A stretch of DNA of 64,000 nucleotides, taken from Hemileia vastatrix. Its lineage: Eukaryota; Basidiomycota; Pucciniomycetes; Pucciniales; Zaghouaniaceae. The notes under the pieces were generated by a model, which worked only from the letters and a program-made list of their open reading frames with translations, was not told the origin of the DNA and did no database searches. The DNA lies in the NCBI GenBank assembly GCA_030280995.1, contig JASXTE010000009.1:2326501-2390500 (forward strand), in the 5' to 3' direction. Of this stretch, positions 1 through 12,229 are shown piece after piece (position 1 is the first letter of the stretch; the number at the start of each line of letters is the position of its first letter). Both the position numbers and the translations under genes were made by a program.

Positions 1-510
1 TTATATGAGCTATTTTTTTGGTTTTCCTTGCAATTTTTAGTCACTTGTCTTAGCCAAAGTGTGCAGCACAAGTTCAGCCTTACTTGTGCTGGACACATTC
101 CCAATATGAAGTTGGTAAGTTGCATGTTTATTTAAGAGAAGTGATGTGTTCCTCATATAAGTGTCCTGCACAAGTTTATCTGAACTTGTGCTGGACACTT
201 TTACCCAAAAAACATTGTGATTTCATCAGTTATCTTCATTATATAGGCTATTTTTTTGATTTTCTTTGCAATTTTTAGTCACTGGTCTTGGTCAAAGTGT
301 CCAGCACAAGTTTGGCCAAACTTGTGTAGGACACGTTTATGAGGAACACCTCAATTATCTTAAATAAACATGCACATTACCTACTTAATATTGGGAATGT
401 GTCCAGCACAAGTAAGGCCTTACTTGTGCTGGACACTTTGGCCAAGACCAGTGACTAAAAATTGCAAGGAAAAGCAAAAAAATAGCCCATATAATGAAGA
501 TATTTGATGC
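1..510. repeat. Foldback repeat with four nested hairpins
   Basis: The block is built from arms containing GTGTCCAGCACAAGT and its reverse complement. Four hairpins lie at 61-96, 161-198, 297-334 and 399-436. The last is a perfect 38-bp palindrome with 19-bp arms and no loop, and the third has one mismatched pair. On a larger scale, bases 1-320 resemble the reverse complement of about 190-510, and the flank 'tttgcaatttttagtcac' occurs near 30, 270 and, inverted, near 460. This is the architecture of a foldback transposon or MITE. The left end lies outside the window and no target duplication could be checked. No coding potential is seen; the two short reading frames here run through the palindromes. 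Confidence 0.75.
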
Positions 511-554
511 CATCATATTGTTTATAGGTAAAAGATACCATGGGAAATTTGGTG

Positions 555-800
555 ATGAATTGCTAGAAGTTCTCACTTTTTGAACTCCATGGTGACCCTA
601 ATTTATGCCATGTATCAGACTCTCCGTGAATACCTCATTGAGAAAAAATTAGTATAAAATTTAGTCTGATGTTTGTCCTTGATTAAAGCCTGGTGTGTCC
701 AACATTGAGCACAAGTTGATTTAACAAAAATCTTATTTGATCCCTGATTGAGCACACATTGAGCAAAGATTGATCAAGCATAAGTTATTTTTCATGTCCA
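555..800 (+). repeat. Diverged dispersed repeat, copy a
   Basis: This begins with TTGCTAGAA followed by a TTTTTGAACTCC stretch, shared in order with the blocks at 2328-2600 and 2905-3150. Internal phrases such as 'attgagcacaa' and 'tgatccctgattgagcac' also recall those copies. It is probably an old non-autonomous element. The rest of 511-2327 is AT-rich filler in which I see no gene. Confidence 0.4.
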
Positions 801-2327
801 GCATGATTATAGATTTTAAACATGAAATTTCACTCATAACTTGCCCAACCATCACCTTCATTCAAAAATATCAACCATCAAATTTTGAAAATAAAATTCT
901 TTTTATTTGAATAATCCTTAAAAAAACATAATTTTAATGACAAAAAAAAATTAATAATTCACATAAATAATTACTTTTAATTTTGGAAAAAACTCCCTTA
1001 TTACAATTTTTGATATATTCTCTTCTCACTTTAAATTTATTTCATATTTGCATCATTAAAATTTGTATAATCCCTTTTTTTTATAACTGAAATATAAAAC
1101 TATAGTCAACAAAAAGTATAGCTTATAACAATCCATGAATAATAATATATATTTATATAAATAGGAATGAAAAAGTGTTCAATTAGATAACTCCAATAGT
1201 TTTTATTGCAAAAAATATGCATTTTTTCCCATTAATTCATCAATGCACATATTAATAACTTTTCTATTGAGTTTTGTGCATATGCCTGATTTCAAAACTA
1301 TTATTAAAATTTTAGATCAGTCTTCCAGAAAAAATATGAAATAAGATTATCTCCCTTTTAAATTTATTTATGGAAAGGTCAAAAAATCTTTATTCTGAAG
1401 ATGACCCAATATTATTGTTTATTTCTACAGATCACTATTACATATTTCTATCTCCATAAAATTCTTAATTTAGCTGTGAAGAGTTCTAAAAAATAATTAT
1501 AGCATTAACTTTATTGCATATGAATTTATCAAAAAATTAATTCTGAATAATTTTATTTTTGATATGATGTAAATCAAATTGAAGATGGGATATGAAAATA
1601 TTTACAAGTTAATTCTCCTTAAATATATTAAGTTTTTTATTTGTGTAACTCAATTATCAATTTAATTTTAAATTAATATGATAATAAAAATATTATTGAT
1701 TTTACAAGCATATGTGATCCATGGGCAGCATGGATTTTAGTGGAATCATAGTTTCAGGGACTTGTGTCTGGAGTCAGAGTTTCATAGATTTTTATCTGGA
1801 TTCAGAATTTTGTGAGCCTTTGTATAGAATCAAAATTTGTGGGAGTATTTTGAAATATCAAAATCTTGTGAGCTTTGTGTTGATTCAGAAATAAGTTTGT
1901 TTCTATGGGATATCAGAATTTTTCAAGTAATAGATGTGTAATCCAATTTTCTTGGGGTTTATATTTGGTGCCCATATATTCTTCCAACTTTCAGATGAAT
2001 CAATAATTTCTAGGTGATTCATGTGGGATCTGCATAAAATGGAATTTCATTAGGAATTCTCAATTTTCTGAATGTCTTATATGGAGTGAGAATTATGCAT
2101 AAATTGCATATGTTGTTTTAATTTTCCTTTAATTTCATGTTGATTATAGATTTTTTCAATATTTTCCATATGAGAATATATAGGGGGAGAGGATGGATTT
2201 CAGGGCATACTTTTTTTTTTGAAATCTGAATTTAAAGGATTTGTATCTGGAGTCTGAATTGTGTGTGCACTTGTGTGTAATCAGAATTTCCAGAAGTAAT
2301 TTGTAAAATTCAAATTTTGAGAGGATT

Positions 2328-2600
2328 CAACACAGAAAAAATGGGGGGGTATTGCTAGAAATACCCCTTTCTTGAACTCTGTTGAGCCACAAATCTATGC
2401 CTGAATTATGCACACATCATCACCATGTTGGACATTTTTTGGCCTTACATTAAGTCAGAGATTTGTCACAAATTGAGCTCAAGATGAACCTACATTGGTC
2501 ACTGTTTGATCTTGCAAAATCCTAATTTGATCATGAGTTGAACTCCCTTTGATCTCACTTTGATCTAACATAAGCTTTTGCATATCCAATATGTCAACTA
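2328..2600 (+). mobile_element. Diverged CACTA-like MITE remnant, copy b
   Basis: The left end reads CAACACAG, then a G run and a near-palindrome around TTGCTAGAA flanked by GGGGTA and TACCCC. This closely parallels the inverted end at 30986-31025, which reads CACCACAG from the other side. The block follows an ATT trinucleotide, consistent with a 3-bp target duplication, but the right end was not found. The body shares order with the repeats at 555 and 2905. Confidence 0.45.
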
Positions 2601-2904
2601 TTCACTTTCAAAAAGATTCTTAATGATTTTCACATGGAATATTAGAACCAAAACCAGTAATTTTGAGTAAATGGCTCATCAAAATGATTAATCTACAATA
2701 AAATACCATCAAAATTCAATCTGATTACTGAAAACTTTTGGTAAAATGACTAATAGATATTTAAATTGGAAATTAATATTCCATTTCTAAATTTCAAATT
2801 CAAAATATAAATCCTCATTTCAAATGTGAATTTTGTAGATTCCTTGCCTTCCTATATTATGAGTAATATTTGAGGTATTGTACACCTTTGTAAATATGAT
2901 GTTG

Positions 2905-3150
2905 TGCTGCTAGAAATTATATCTTTTTCAATTCAACTTTATTGAAGCTTGATTCCAGAATGATACATATTTTATAACTATTTTGAGAAAATAGTCACTA
3001 GTAATAAATTTAGCCTTTTATCTGTCCTTTATTAAACCTCACTTAATCCTACTTAAATCCAAATTGACTCACAAAAACCTTATTCGGGATATTTTTTAGC
3101 CCAGGATGATTCAAGTTTGGAGCAAAATATTATTTTACATATCCAATATG
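2905..3150 (+). repeat. Diverged dispersed repeat, copy c
   Basis: This starts GCTGCTAGAAAT and continues with a T-rich stretch and 'cttgattcc', in the same order as copies a and b. It ends near 'catatccaatatg', which is also present at the end of copy b. It is heavily decayed. The interval 3151-3725 that follows is AT-rich with no gene seen. Confidence 0.35.
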
Positions 3151-3725
3151 CCTATTGATTAAATTTCTTCAAGCTTACTTAAAATTCACATTAAAATTAA
3201 CTTTCACAGGAAATACTAAACACAAATCTTGAAAATATAGTATTTAAAATCAAAATAAATATAATATAATATGCTTACAACAAATTTTTTTTTCTGGATT
3301 AATTGAAACAAAAAATTGTTCATTTGTGAAAATAAAAAAAATACTATCCATCCTGAATTTAAAATTCATTTTTAAAAAATTTAATGCCCCCTCACTTTCA
3401 AGTTTATCATGTATTTCAAAAATTATATTTTTAATAATTTTGTGAATAGTACACCTGAGATATAAACTTGGGGATATCAAAAACTAAAACATCAGCAAAT
3501 TGAAATGTTTTTTATTGTTATGAATGGAAATAATGATTGAAAAACACCATTAGAGAAAGTTTGATTTTGAATAATAGGCATACTTTCTCATGTAAATTTC
3601 AATAAAAATAATTTTTATTCTTACATAAGTTGAAGTGGATACATTTGAGTTTAAATAGAATTAAAATTGACAAAATAAGACTTCTATAATTCATATTCAA
3701 AAATGAAATCACCCTTCATTATCTA

Positions 3726-4859
3726 TGTCAGCCAGGCTATTCCAGGAGTCCAGTAAATGATATGTAACTTATAAGACCTGAAAGAGGGAGTAAAAATTGT
3801 ATTTAATGTATATAAATTAATATTTTATTGCATAATAAAATTATATAAGTATTTTATTACATATAAGTGTTATATTAATTTTATTGGTTATATAAATTTT
3901 TTTATACATTTAAATTTAACATAATATATTCTATTCTACAAATAATGGCGCATTTTTTATGTATTTAATAATTATAAATTTATATTTAATTAATTAAAAA
4001 GATATATTATAATTATAAGTGTAAAATTTACTTATAATATAATTAAATTAATTATTTATATTTATATATTAAATATCATTTTTTATAGTATTAAACAATA
4101 AATAATGACGCTTCTTTTGACCCATAAGTGTGTCAGGAAAAAACAAGTAATTAATTTATACTATATGAGATTAATTACATATTTTGTTGCGCAACAATAT
4201 TCTTTGTTTCACTTAAAAATCCTTAAATCAGACTGTACAATCTGTTTTGAATTATTTTTCTCATAGTCCATATGTCCCAGGCTTGTTTAGTTATTTACTA
4301 TTTTTACTTACTGATTTGGGAATTAATTGTGGAAAAATTGGATTCTTAATTGGGGTTTTTAGTTATTTGTTTCATATTTTTCTCTAAATTGTTATTTTTC
4401 ACTTATTCTTTTAAATTCTTGTTTTATTCTATTATGTTTCTTGTATTTACAAATATAGTAGCGCTTCAGAGGGCCCATTGCCTATAAAAAGGCCTTGGTT
4501 AATCCCCTGTAGCCCCATCACTTACTACACACTCAACAATTTAAAGATAATTTTATTACACTTATTATTATTTTTATTAGTATTAAATTCTAATTAAAAA
4601 TTCTAAATAACAATTTAAAGGTTGCCTTAAGTCTGATAGTAATCATAGTGTTTGCCGCGCAGAACTCTTACTTAAATAATATTAATATTAATAAAACCAA
4701 TTTGGTGTCACCTCTCAAATCACTCGTCGTTGCTATCTCTCAAATAAATTAAATAATTTCATTTGTTTTTATTTCTTTTATTTCTAAATTACTATTTCCT
4801 TCTTGTCCTCCTCTCTTTTCTTCCCTCTTCTCTTATCTCTTCTAGACGACTGACCGACA
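3726..4859 (+). mobile_element. Solo LTR with 5-bp target duplication
   Basis: The 1134-bp block starts TGTCAGCC and ends CCGACA, giving the TG...CA termini of an LTR. It is flanked on both sides by ATCTA (3721-3725 and 4860-4864), a perfect 5-bp duplication. A TATA-like CCTATAAAAAGG lies near 4480 and a pyrimidine-rich tract precedes the 3' end. No gag or pol lies inside or beside it, so this is most likely a solo LTR left by LTR-LTR recombination. It shares its first 13 bases with the LTR at 6951 but then diverges. Confidence 0.8.
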
Positions 4860-4864
4860 ATCTA

Positions 4865-5409
4865 CCTGTAAAATATTTTAAATTAAATAATTTCAAAGTC
4901 AGTATATACTGATGTTATTTTTTCTTCTAAAAAACTTATTATATAGATTAATAGTCATAAACAGTTGTCATAGATGTTAAATTTATATGAGCAATCTTTA
5001 ATGCATAAAATGATAAAACTATCTTTTATGTAAAAAGTGGTGAAGAAAAAAATATTATTAAATTTTTGATGCACTATCAATAAAATTGAAGATAGAGCAT
5101 ATCAAAAGTTTAAACTTAATTTCAATTTTGATATTATCATTTTATTTTATTTTACTTGAGTAGAAAACAGATTTTAAATCTCAATATAATTTTAAATCCC
5201 ATTAGTTTGTAGATTTCAACATTTGAAACTATGAAATAAATATTTATGAAAGAATTTTACAATATTTGCCCTTCTAAAAACTCATAAATCCAACTTCAAA
5301 TCTTCTAACCTTCACAAGTAACCACAATGCATTCTGAAAATACTCTATATTTAAATAATTAAAGGTAAAAAAAATTATGTTTTTATTCTTTATTTCAATT
5401 TTTGATAAA

Positions 5410-5445
<36 letters not shown>

Positions 5446-6950
5446 GCTTAAAAAGTCTAAAAGGGAACTTAATAGTGGTTTTGGCATTAGATATATAGAT
5501 TCAACTTTCAAAAAATTTGTCTGGAATAAATTACAAAGACAAAAAGGATATATTTTGATGAAAGAATACTGATTTAGGTTCTCTTAAATATTTATTAACC
5601 ATTTTTATGGAATATCAATCCATAGTTATCATTCTTTATGATATTATCATAGAATTTTTTCTTTTTTAATATAATGTTTTTCTATTGTGTAGTATGTAGG
5701 TTATGATAAGTTTAAAAGATTTATTGAAGATATATATACCAGACACAGTATAATCTGTAGATATATAACTGTAAATTACTTTTCTGATGTTTTACATAAT
5801 TGATAAGTAGCTCATGCATTACACAATTAAATAATTATAGTCTCTGGAAATAAGTCCTTGTGAATTTCAAAATTTTTGTTATTCTTAAAATCATTACTCA
5901 AATAAACTAAAAATTTCTTCAAATATTGATTGAAAGAAGGAGTTTCAAAATCTTATTTTGTAGTTATAAAAGTTTGAGTTATTTTTCATATTATCAAGTA
6001 TAATGAACATTTGTAAATTTTAACTTGAAAACTAGTGATCATAGCAAAGTAATACTGGAAGAATCAGATAAAAAGGGTGGAATAAAGTCATAGCACAACA
6101 GGAAATGATAAAAAATTGTTGATTTTTGGATCACAAAATTCAACATATTTTTGACATATTTTGCCACCTTTAGATAATGTTTAGTGGATTTTAACATTAT
6201 TATAACAAGCAAATTAAACAATGTTTTTGATTTTTTTTACAAAAATTAATATTGTTAGATCATTTTTTTTAAAAATATGACTTATTTTTATGCTTTATCT
6301 ACAATAGTTAGTAGTTTTTTTTGCAGAAATTACTTGTTTTAATATTCTATTTTTGAATTTTTTAAGAGAGTTCATTGCATTAAAGTTTTGTATAAATTTT
6401 TCATTAAAGCATCATATTTTAAATCTAGAGATTTGGTTTTGAAATAATATATATTTTTATGTTTAATTGACTCATTATTTTTGGATTGATAAATTATGTT
6501 AAAATTGGGATCGCTTATTTCTAGTGAGTGTACATCATAGTTGGTTTTCAAATCAAAGATTAATAAATGGTGAAATTTTGTAAAATTGTAAATATCTTTT
6601 AAACCTTTTTGATTTAAATAATGTTTAATGTTATGTAATCATTCTATAAGTAGAACACAGTTAAAATCTGATAATGGTACATTGCTTTTAATTTCTAATA
6701 CTAAAATTCTATTCTACTTGAAACAATGTAAACTAAAGCTTGGTATCTTATAAGAAACTCACAATCTTCAAAAATAATATTTCCAACTTTTTAAACATGA
6801 TACACATTAAAATGTATTTTTAGAATAATTTCCTAAGTAGTTTCAAATACTAGAAAATAATGACCTCAATTTATTTTAATACTTAAACCATTCTGATGAG
6901 TGAATTTCACAATCCTCTAAGTAACATATGGTTACCATTTATTCACATAT
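4865..6950. other. AT-rich non-coding stretch
   Basis: No gene is seen. The only structured sequence is a (TA)n microsatellite at 5413-5442. Short reading frames here have no recognisable motif and are chance frames in low-complexity AT-rich DNA. Confidence 0.6.
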
Positions 6951-7744
6951 TGTCAGCCAGGCTACTAGACTTACCCAGTGAAATAATTAATTATTTATTG
7001 GATGAAGCCACACCTTATCATTTTAATTATTATTTAATTATAATTTAGTTACATTAGAATTAGTTATAATAAATTAACTAATTACAGATTGATAAAATTA
7101 AATAAATAATTAAAATTAAAATATAAAATTGTCCCTTATATTTTTCTCTAACACCGTGCTCATTTGACAGGTTGGAAAAAATAAAAATTTATATTAAAAA
7201 ATAGATATTAAATTAAAATATGATTTTAATATTCAAAAAATATACAAAAAATTCAAATTTCTTATTTAGAATTGAATTCTACAGTAAATATTAAATAAAT
7301 GGATGTATTTTCTGACATACTCTGTAAATACATCTGTTTGACACCTTTTTAGAATAACTTTATTATTTGAAATACTCCTTCTGGGATATTCTTTTCTCTC
7401 TCTCATACTACTGTTTTTAGAATTTAATTTCCGTGCTTTGTCTCTCCTTTGCCTATATAAGGCCCCTCTTTTTTTTGTCTTTTAATCATTCCTTTACTAC
7501 ATTACTTTATAACAACAATAACAAACCAAACACTTATTCTTATAATCTATAGCATTAGTATTTACAATACGTAAATCTAATATATAATTTATATCAATAT
7601 TTTAATCATACCTCTTTTAAATTGAGTAAAATAATCATACTAGATTTAAGAGATACGTACAAATTTGTTGAGAGTCCATTTAAACCTTCAAAATCCTCAT
7701 AAAAACTTCATACCAATCTTTTAGACAAAAAGTGTACCTTGAAA
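6951..7744 (+). mobile_element. Solo LTR with CATAT target duplication
   Basis: The block starts TGTCAGCCAGG and ends CCTTGAAA, a slightly mutated form of the CCTTGACA end seen in the related copy at 63607-64000 (minus orientation). CATAT occurs immediately outside both ends (6946-6950 and 7745-7749). A strong TATA-like promoter, CCTATATAAGG, sits near 7450. Bases 7344-7742 align almost continuously with the reverse complement of 63607-64000. No internal retroelement coding region is attached. Confidence 0.75.
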
Positions 7745-7952
7745 CATATGCATGATTTCTCCTTTTGTTTAATTTTAGCTGAATCTAAAAAAGGAAAATC
7801 ACATGTTTAATATCATCTATAGATAAACTTCTTATATTAGAAGCTAATATCTCATATGAGAAATTTGTTATTGAGTTTGGGAAAGATTAATAAGTGTTGG
7901 GAATTGTAATTGAGCCATTTATTCAATTAAATAAAAAAAGGTGACCTTCTAA

Positions 7953-8001
<49 letters not shown>

Positions 8002-9931
8002 AAAATTAATTATATAGTAGCATTTAACCATGTTTTTATACTAATTTCATATAAAAAAAGGGTTTGAACTTAAAATTTCAGTAAAGAAAATAAAAATAAG
8101 ATAAGTTAATATTCTTGTTTATTTTTTCATATTTTTGAAATGGTTTACTTAAGGGAGAAAATTATTTGGTTTTAGAGTACAAGAATTTCTAGATAAAAAT
8201 CTTCACAATTTAGTTTGACCCTCTCAAAAAGAAAATTCTAAAAATTTTACTATCACATTTTATATATTTGTTAAGTAATAGAAAATGGAGTTGTGTCTTT
8301 GACAATGAAGCTTTAGAAAATGAAATAAATGATTTAACTTTATAATATAATTTTTTAAACAATAAATCATGTATTCAAAAAAAATTATATATCTTACAAT
8401 CAAGATAACAGTATTAATTAAGCAACTCTAAAAACTTTGGAAAGAAAACAAGAAAAAAATATTTAGTAAAATGCATAATTTATTTTTAGAATTTAAGGAA
8501 ACTTAATAGACCTACCTGTAAACTAGCCTTAAAGCAGGTTTAAATTTAACATGTGGAAATTCATACATAGTACCCTTACATTATTAGAGCAGAATAGAAT
8601 TTATGTATTTTTATTTTATTAATTTATAATAGTATTTTTATTTTTGGCTTTTTCATTAGTATAACTATATATTTTTTAACTTTTTTGTTTTTCATAACAT
8701 AAGTTTAAAGCTGCCCATCACTACTTCAAGATGAAACTCCATATAATGTAATAAATGAATGATATATTATAATGAATTTTACTAGAGACTTATCAAAAAT
8801 GGTGATTAAGAATACTTATTATAATTTTTTAAATTTTTATTATTATTCTATCTCTTGAAAGGAGATGACCATATCTCAATTTAATTAGTTTTTCCTCAGA
8901 AAAATTTATTCTTGATCTAAATAAAATTGCATCACTATTAACTAGATGTTATTATACAATTTTACCAATTTTTTTATCTGAAAATAGTTGAAAGTATGTA
9001 TAAATTAAAGTGTCTCCATGTAGTCTTACTATTATCCCACCATAATTTTCACATTTAGATTTCATTATAACTGTAAAATAAGTTTTTCAATAATTTTAAT
9101 AATTTTAATAATACCATAATATTTAATAATTTAGTTACATAGTAGATTTTTTATCCTTTTTTTTATATGAGGCTTATTATATAAACACCACTTTTAGATT
9201 TTTTCCATTTTGAAGTCTGATAATTTAAATTTTCATTTAACTACCCAAATTATATCAAAAAAAATTCAAAAGTATATTTTTTTAATGTACTCTTTTTGAT
9301 AAAATTATCATTTCTTATAGTTTATTCTTCAACTATTTATTGTAATTAATTACCCACTCATTTATGGTCTGTTATTGTTGTTAATTACATACAGACAAAA
9401 TAAGGATACTCTCATATTATATTGGAGTTTTAAATTAAAAAGTAAATACTAGTGGCTGGTATTAAATATGAAGTTGTTATAACTAAGTTGAACAAAAATT
9501 AATGATTAAAAGTTACAAAGTAATTAAATTCAGTATTTAATGAATGTTTTTGAAAAATCTTTACAAAAATAGAAATAACCCCTCACAAAAAAAATATAAT
9601 TTTTTTTACTTACAATTTGCACCATATTTCTACCCTTAAAATATTGGTATTCTTCTAAAAAAAATATTTTTTAAATAAATTTAAAATTTTTTCATTATTC
9701 AATTACAAAATGTCAAATTTAAATTTTTTTTACCTTACTAAAAGATTTAGTTGAAAATTTAATTTTTTATTTCCAAAAAATCAACTTAAAAGTCAAAAAT
9801 TAAAAAAACAAAATTATAAATATAATAATGAGAAAGAGGTAAATTAAATTTATAATATTCATAAAAAAAATTTCATATATTTCATGGTGTTTGAATTTTA
9901 AATTTAATGTATTAAAAAATAATTATTAAAT
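7745..9931. other. AT-rich non-coding stretch
   Basis: Very low GC content, many A and T runs, and a (TA)n microsatellite at about 7961-7998. I see no gene or structured repeat. Confidence 0.6.
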
Positions 9932-10592
9932 AACCAAGCCAAATGAAATTGGCTTGGGTTTTTGGTATCACTAGCACTTATTTTTTTTCTTATACTCACA
10001 TTTTAATTTTTTTAATTTTTTTTTCTATCTTTCTCATTTTTTTTTATTATTTTTAATGTTTTTAAGACTGAAGTTGCTTTCAAACAACTTCAGTCTAACT
10101 TGTCTCTCACTTTCCCACCAGTTTGCACCTGGTAGGGAAAGTCGCTTCCATTTTAGAGACCAAAGTCCCTTGCAGGGACTTTGGTTTCTCTGTGTGCATT
10201 GCACAGCCAGAAAAAAACTGGCTGTGCAATGCACTGCATGCAGCACATGCAAAGCGCATTTCTGCTGCATGCAGCCTGCATTGCATGTGCTGCCCATATC
10301 TCATGCAGCTAACTTGATATCAGCTGCATGAGATATGGAAGTGATTGTGCAACACGCGTTGCACACAGCTTTGGCCACCTCCCAGCCTAGTAAATTGGCA
10401 GGTAGGGTGGCAAATGTTACAGCAAGAAATCAAAGTCGCTTTTAGCGACTTTGATTGCCTGAAAGAGACGCTTCCAGCCAAGGGAAACCTGGCTAGAAGT
10501 ACTAAATTGCAATGTAAGGGACCCAAGCCAATTTCAAAGGGTTGGGTCATAAATTAAGCTTTCCAAAAAGCAGCCAGTATAAATCTGGCTGC
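9932..10592. repeat. Dense hairpin array 1
   Basis: At least ten stem-loops are packed into 660 bp. Clear ones are: 9932-9960 (AACCAAGCCAA arms); 10066-10095 (11-bp stem); 10109-10142; 10156-10190 (ACCAAAGTCCC arms); 10195-10233 (perfect 16-bp stem, A7 loop); 10294-10338 (perfect 17-bp stem); 10428-10456 (13-bp stem AATCAAAGTCGCT, loop TTT); 10520-10548 (GACCCAA arms); 10570-10592 (GCAGCCAG arms). GC content is far above the flanks. Overlapping short frames on both strands follow from the palindromes and are not genes. A second array with the same stem types is at 34476-35035, also upstream of a TET/JBP-like gene. It could be a transposon subterminal region or a structured RNA. Confidence 0.85.
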
Positions 10593-12229
10593 AATAAAAT
10601 GTAATTTATCTAATTAAAATACATAAATAAATACAAATTTTTTCAAAAAGATATAGAACGCTCTGCAGCCGGTTATAAACGGCCTTCCATTGATACACAT
10701 ATAAACAAAATCAAATGTTGTTTTCAGAAACATTGGCCATGTTTTGATATTTTGAGCCAAGTAAGATCAGGAAAAAGGCCAAGGCATAAAAATTGCACAA
10801 TTAAAAATCTAACAATTTAATATGGTGGGGAGGTTCATATTTTAGAAATAGATGGTGCACATTATAGTTCCCTTTAAAAAAATTCGAAAATGAATTAATT
10901 TTGACGCAATGTAAATTTAAATGTGATGAGTGTATGTTTTTTAGCTACGTGAAACATGGTAGCTAGAATTATGTGGCATCAATTTTTTTTAGATGTGAAA
11001 TTCAGCATTCCACAAACATTCATCTGTACAACATGCAGCCAAGTAAATTCTAGCTGGAATTAGTATATGCATAGGAAAAAATGATCATGCTGTGTACAGT
11101 GCCTTGGCAACAATATTCTTGGAATTTAGATGAATTTTATCATATGACTTGGAGAGCTGCATTTTTTTGAAAATGAGATCAGTGAAAATTCATGATATCT
11201 ACATCTCTTTGCAACCCAATTTATTTTTCCTTTCTCTTTCTCACATACTTTTTTCAAAAATTATCAATCATATTTTTGCTTTATCATTTTTAATTATTGG
11301 TACTATTTTCTTGACCTTATCTGATTACCGGTAAGCAAATTTTTCTTTCTATTGCATTTCATATCATTTTGGTTTGTTACTCTTTTTTACACTTTTGACA
11401 AGGTAATCTAATGATTCTAATTCTGAATTTTTTTATGGTATCATTTACTGTACCCTTTCGATTCATTATAAAAAAATTCTTTTTCAGTTAACTTAAAGTT
11501 TTTTTATTTGTTTGTCAATTTACTTTTCTTTATTCCTTATCAAGAATGTTCAATTTATTTATCTAACCATTTATTTTTTAAAATAATAATTATAAAATAA
11601 ACTTTATAATTAATTTTGATCAATCAGCTACAAAGGGAAGAAGATTTTATAGACACGTAAGTTCATGCTTTGCTTATCATTTTTCTATATTTATTTAATA
11701 CTTTCTTAACCATTATATTATTAATATGAAAAATAAAACATCATCTCGTACTTGCTGAAAGCATACAGGACAATGCTACAATTTAAAAATTAATAATTTA
11801 TTGAAGTATAACTTTCTAAGTCAATATATTGGTCAGAGCAAGATTTTTCATTTTATATATGTGGATATGATAATTCTGTAAATTTTTTAATATTAATAGT
11901 GTATTGGAGTTATACTTTCATTATATTATTAATATCAAGTGTAGAGCCAAATCTCGTACTTGCTGATTGCATACAGGATAAAGCTATACTCTTTATATGT
12001 ATAATTTAATAAAGTATACCTTTTAAACACTTTCTTAATATTTGAAATAAAGAAAAAGTATATAAATTTACTAATATGTAGATATGCTAACTTTTGTATT
12101 TCTAATATTGAAGATATGATAAAGTTAAAGGTGTCATTGACTGATAATTGAAATTCTGTTACTATTTTCTAATTTTTGATTTTTTTCTATTTTAAATCAA
12201 AATTGAATTTTCTTAGGATTGAACCATCA
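10593..12229 (+). promoter_or_regulatory. Leader of TET/JBP-like gene with repeated motif
   Basis: This 1.6-kb region between hairpin array 1 and the dioxygenase start has no convincing gene. It contains two copies, about 200 bp apart (11743-11783 and 11951-11992), of a motif reading ATCTCGTACTTGCTGA followed by GCATACAGGA and then GCTA. Related motifs occur several times in the equivalent leader of the second cassette (36240-37130). A promoter or 5' UTR role is inferred only from position. Confidence 0.45.

Noticed and set aside
5413..7998. (TA)n tracts as functional elements
   Set aside because: Ordinary microsatellites in AT-rich DNA; listed only as landmarks.
10034..10557. Overlapping reading frames on both strands in hairpin array 1
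   Set aside because: They mirror one another because the DNA is palindromic; no homologous frame persists in array 2.
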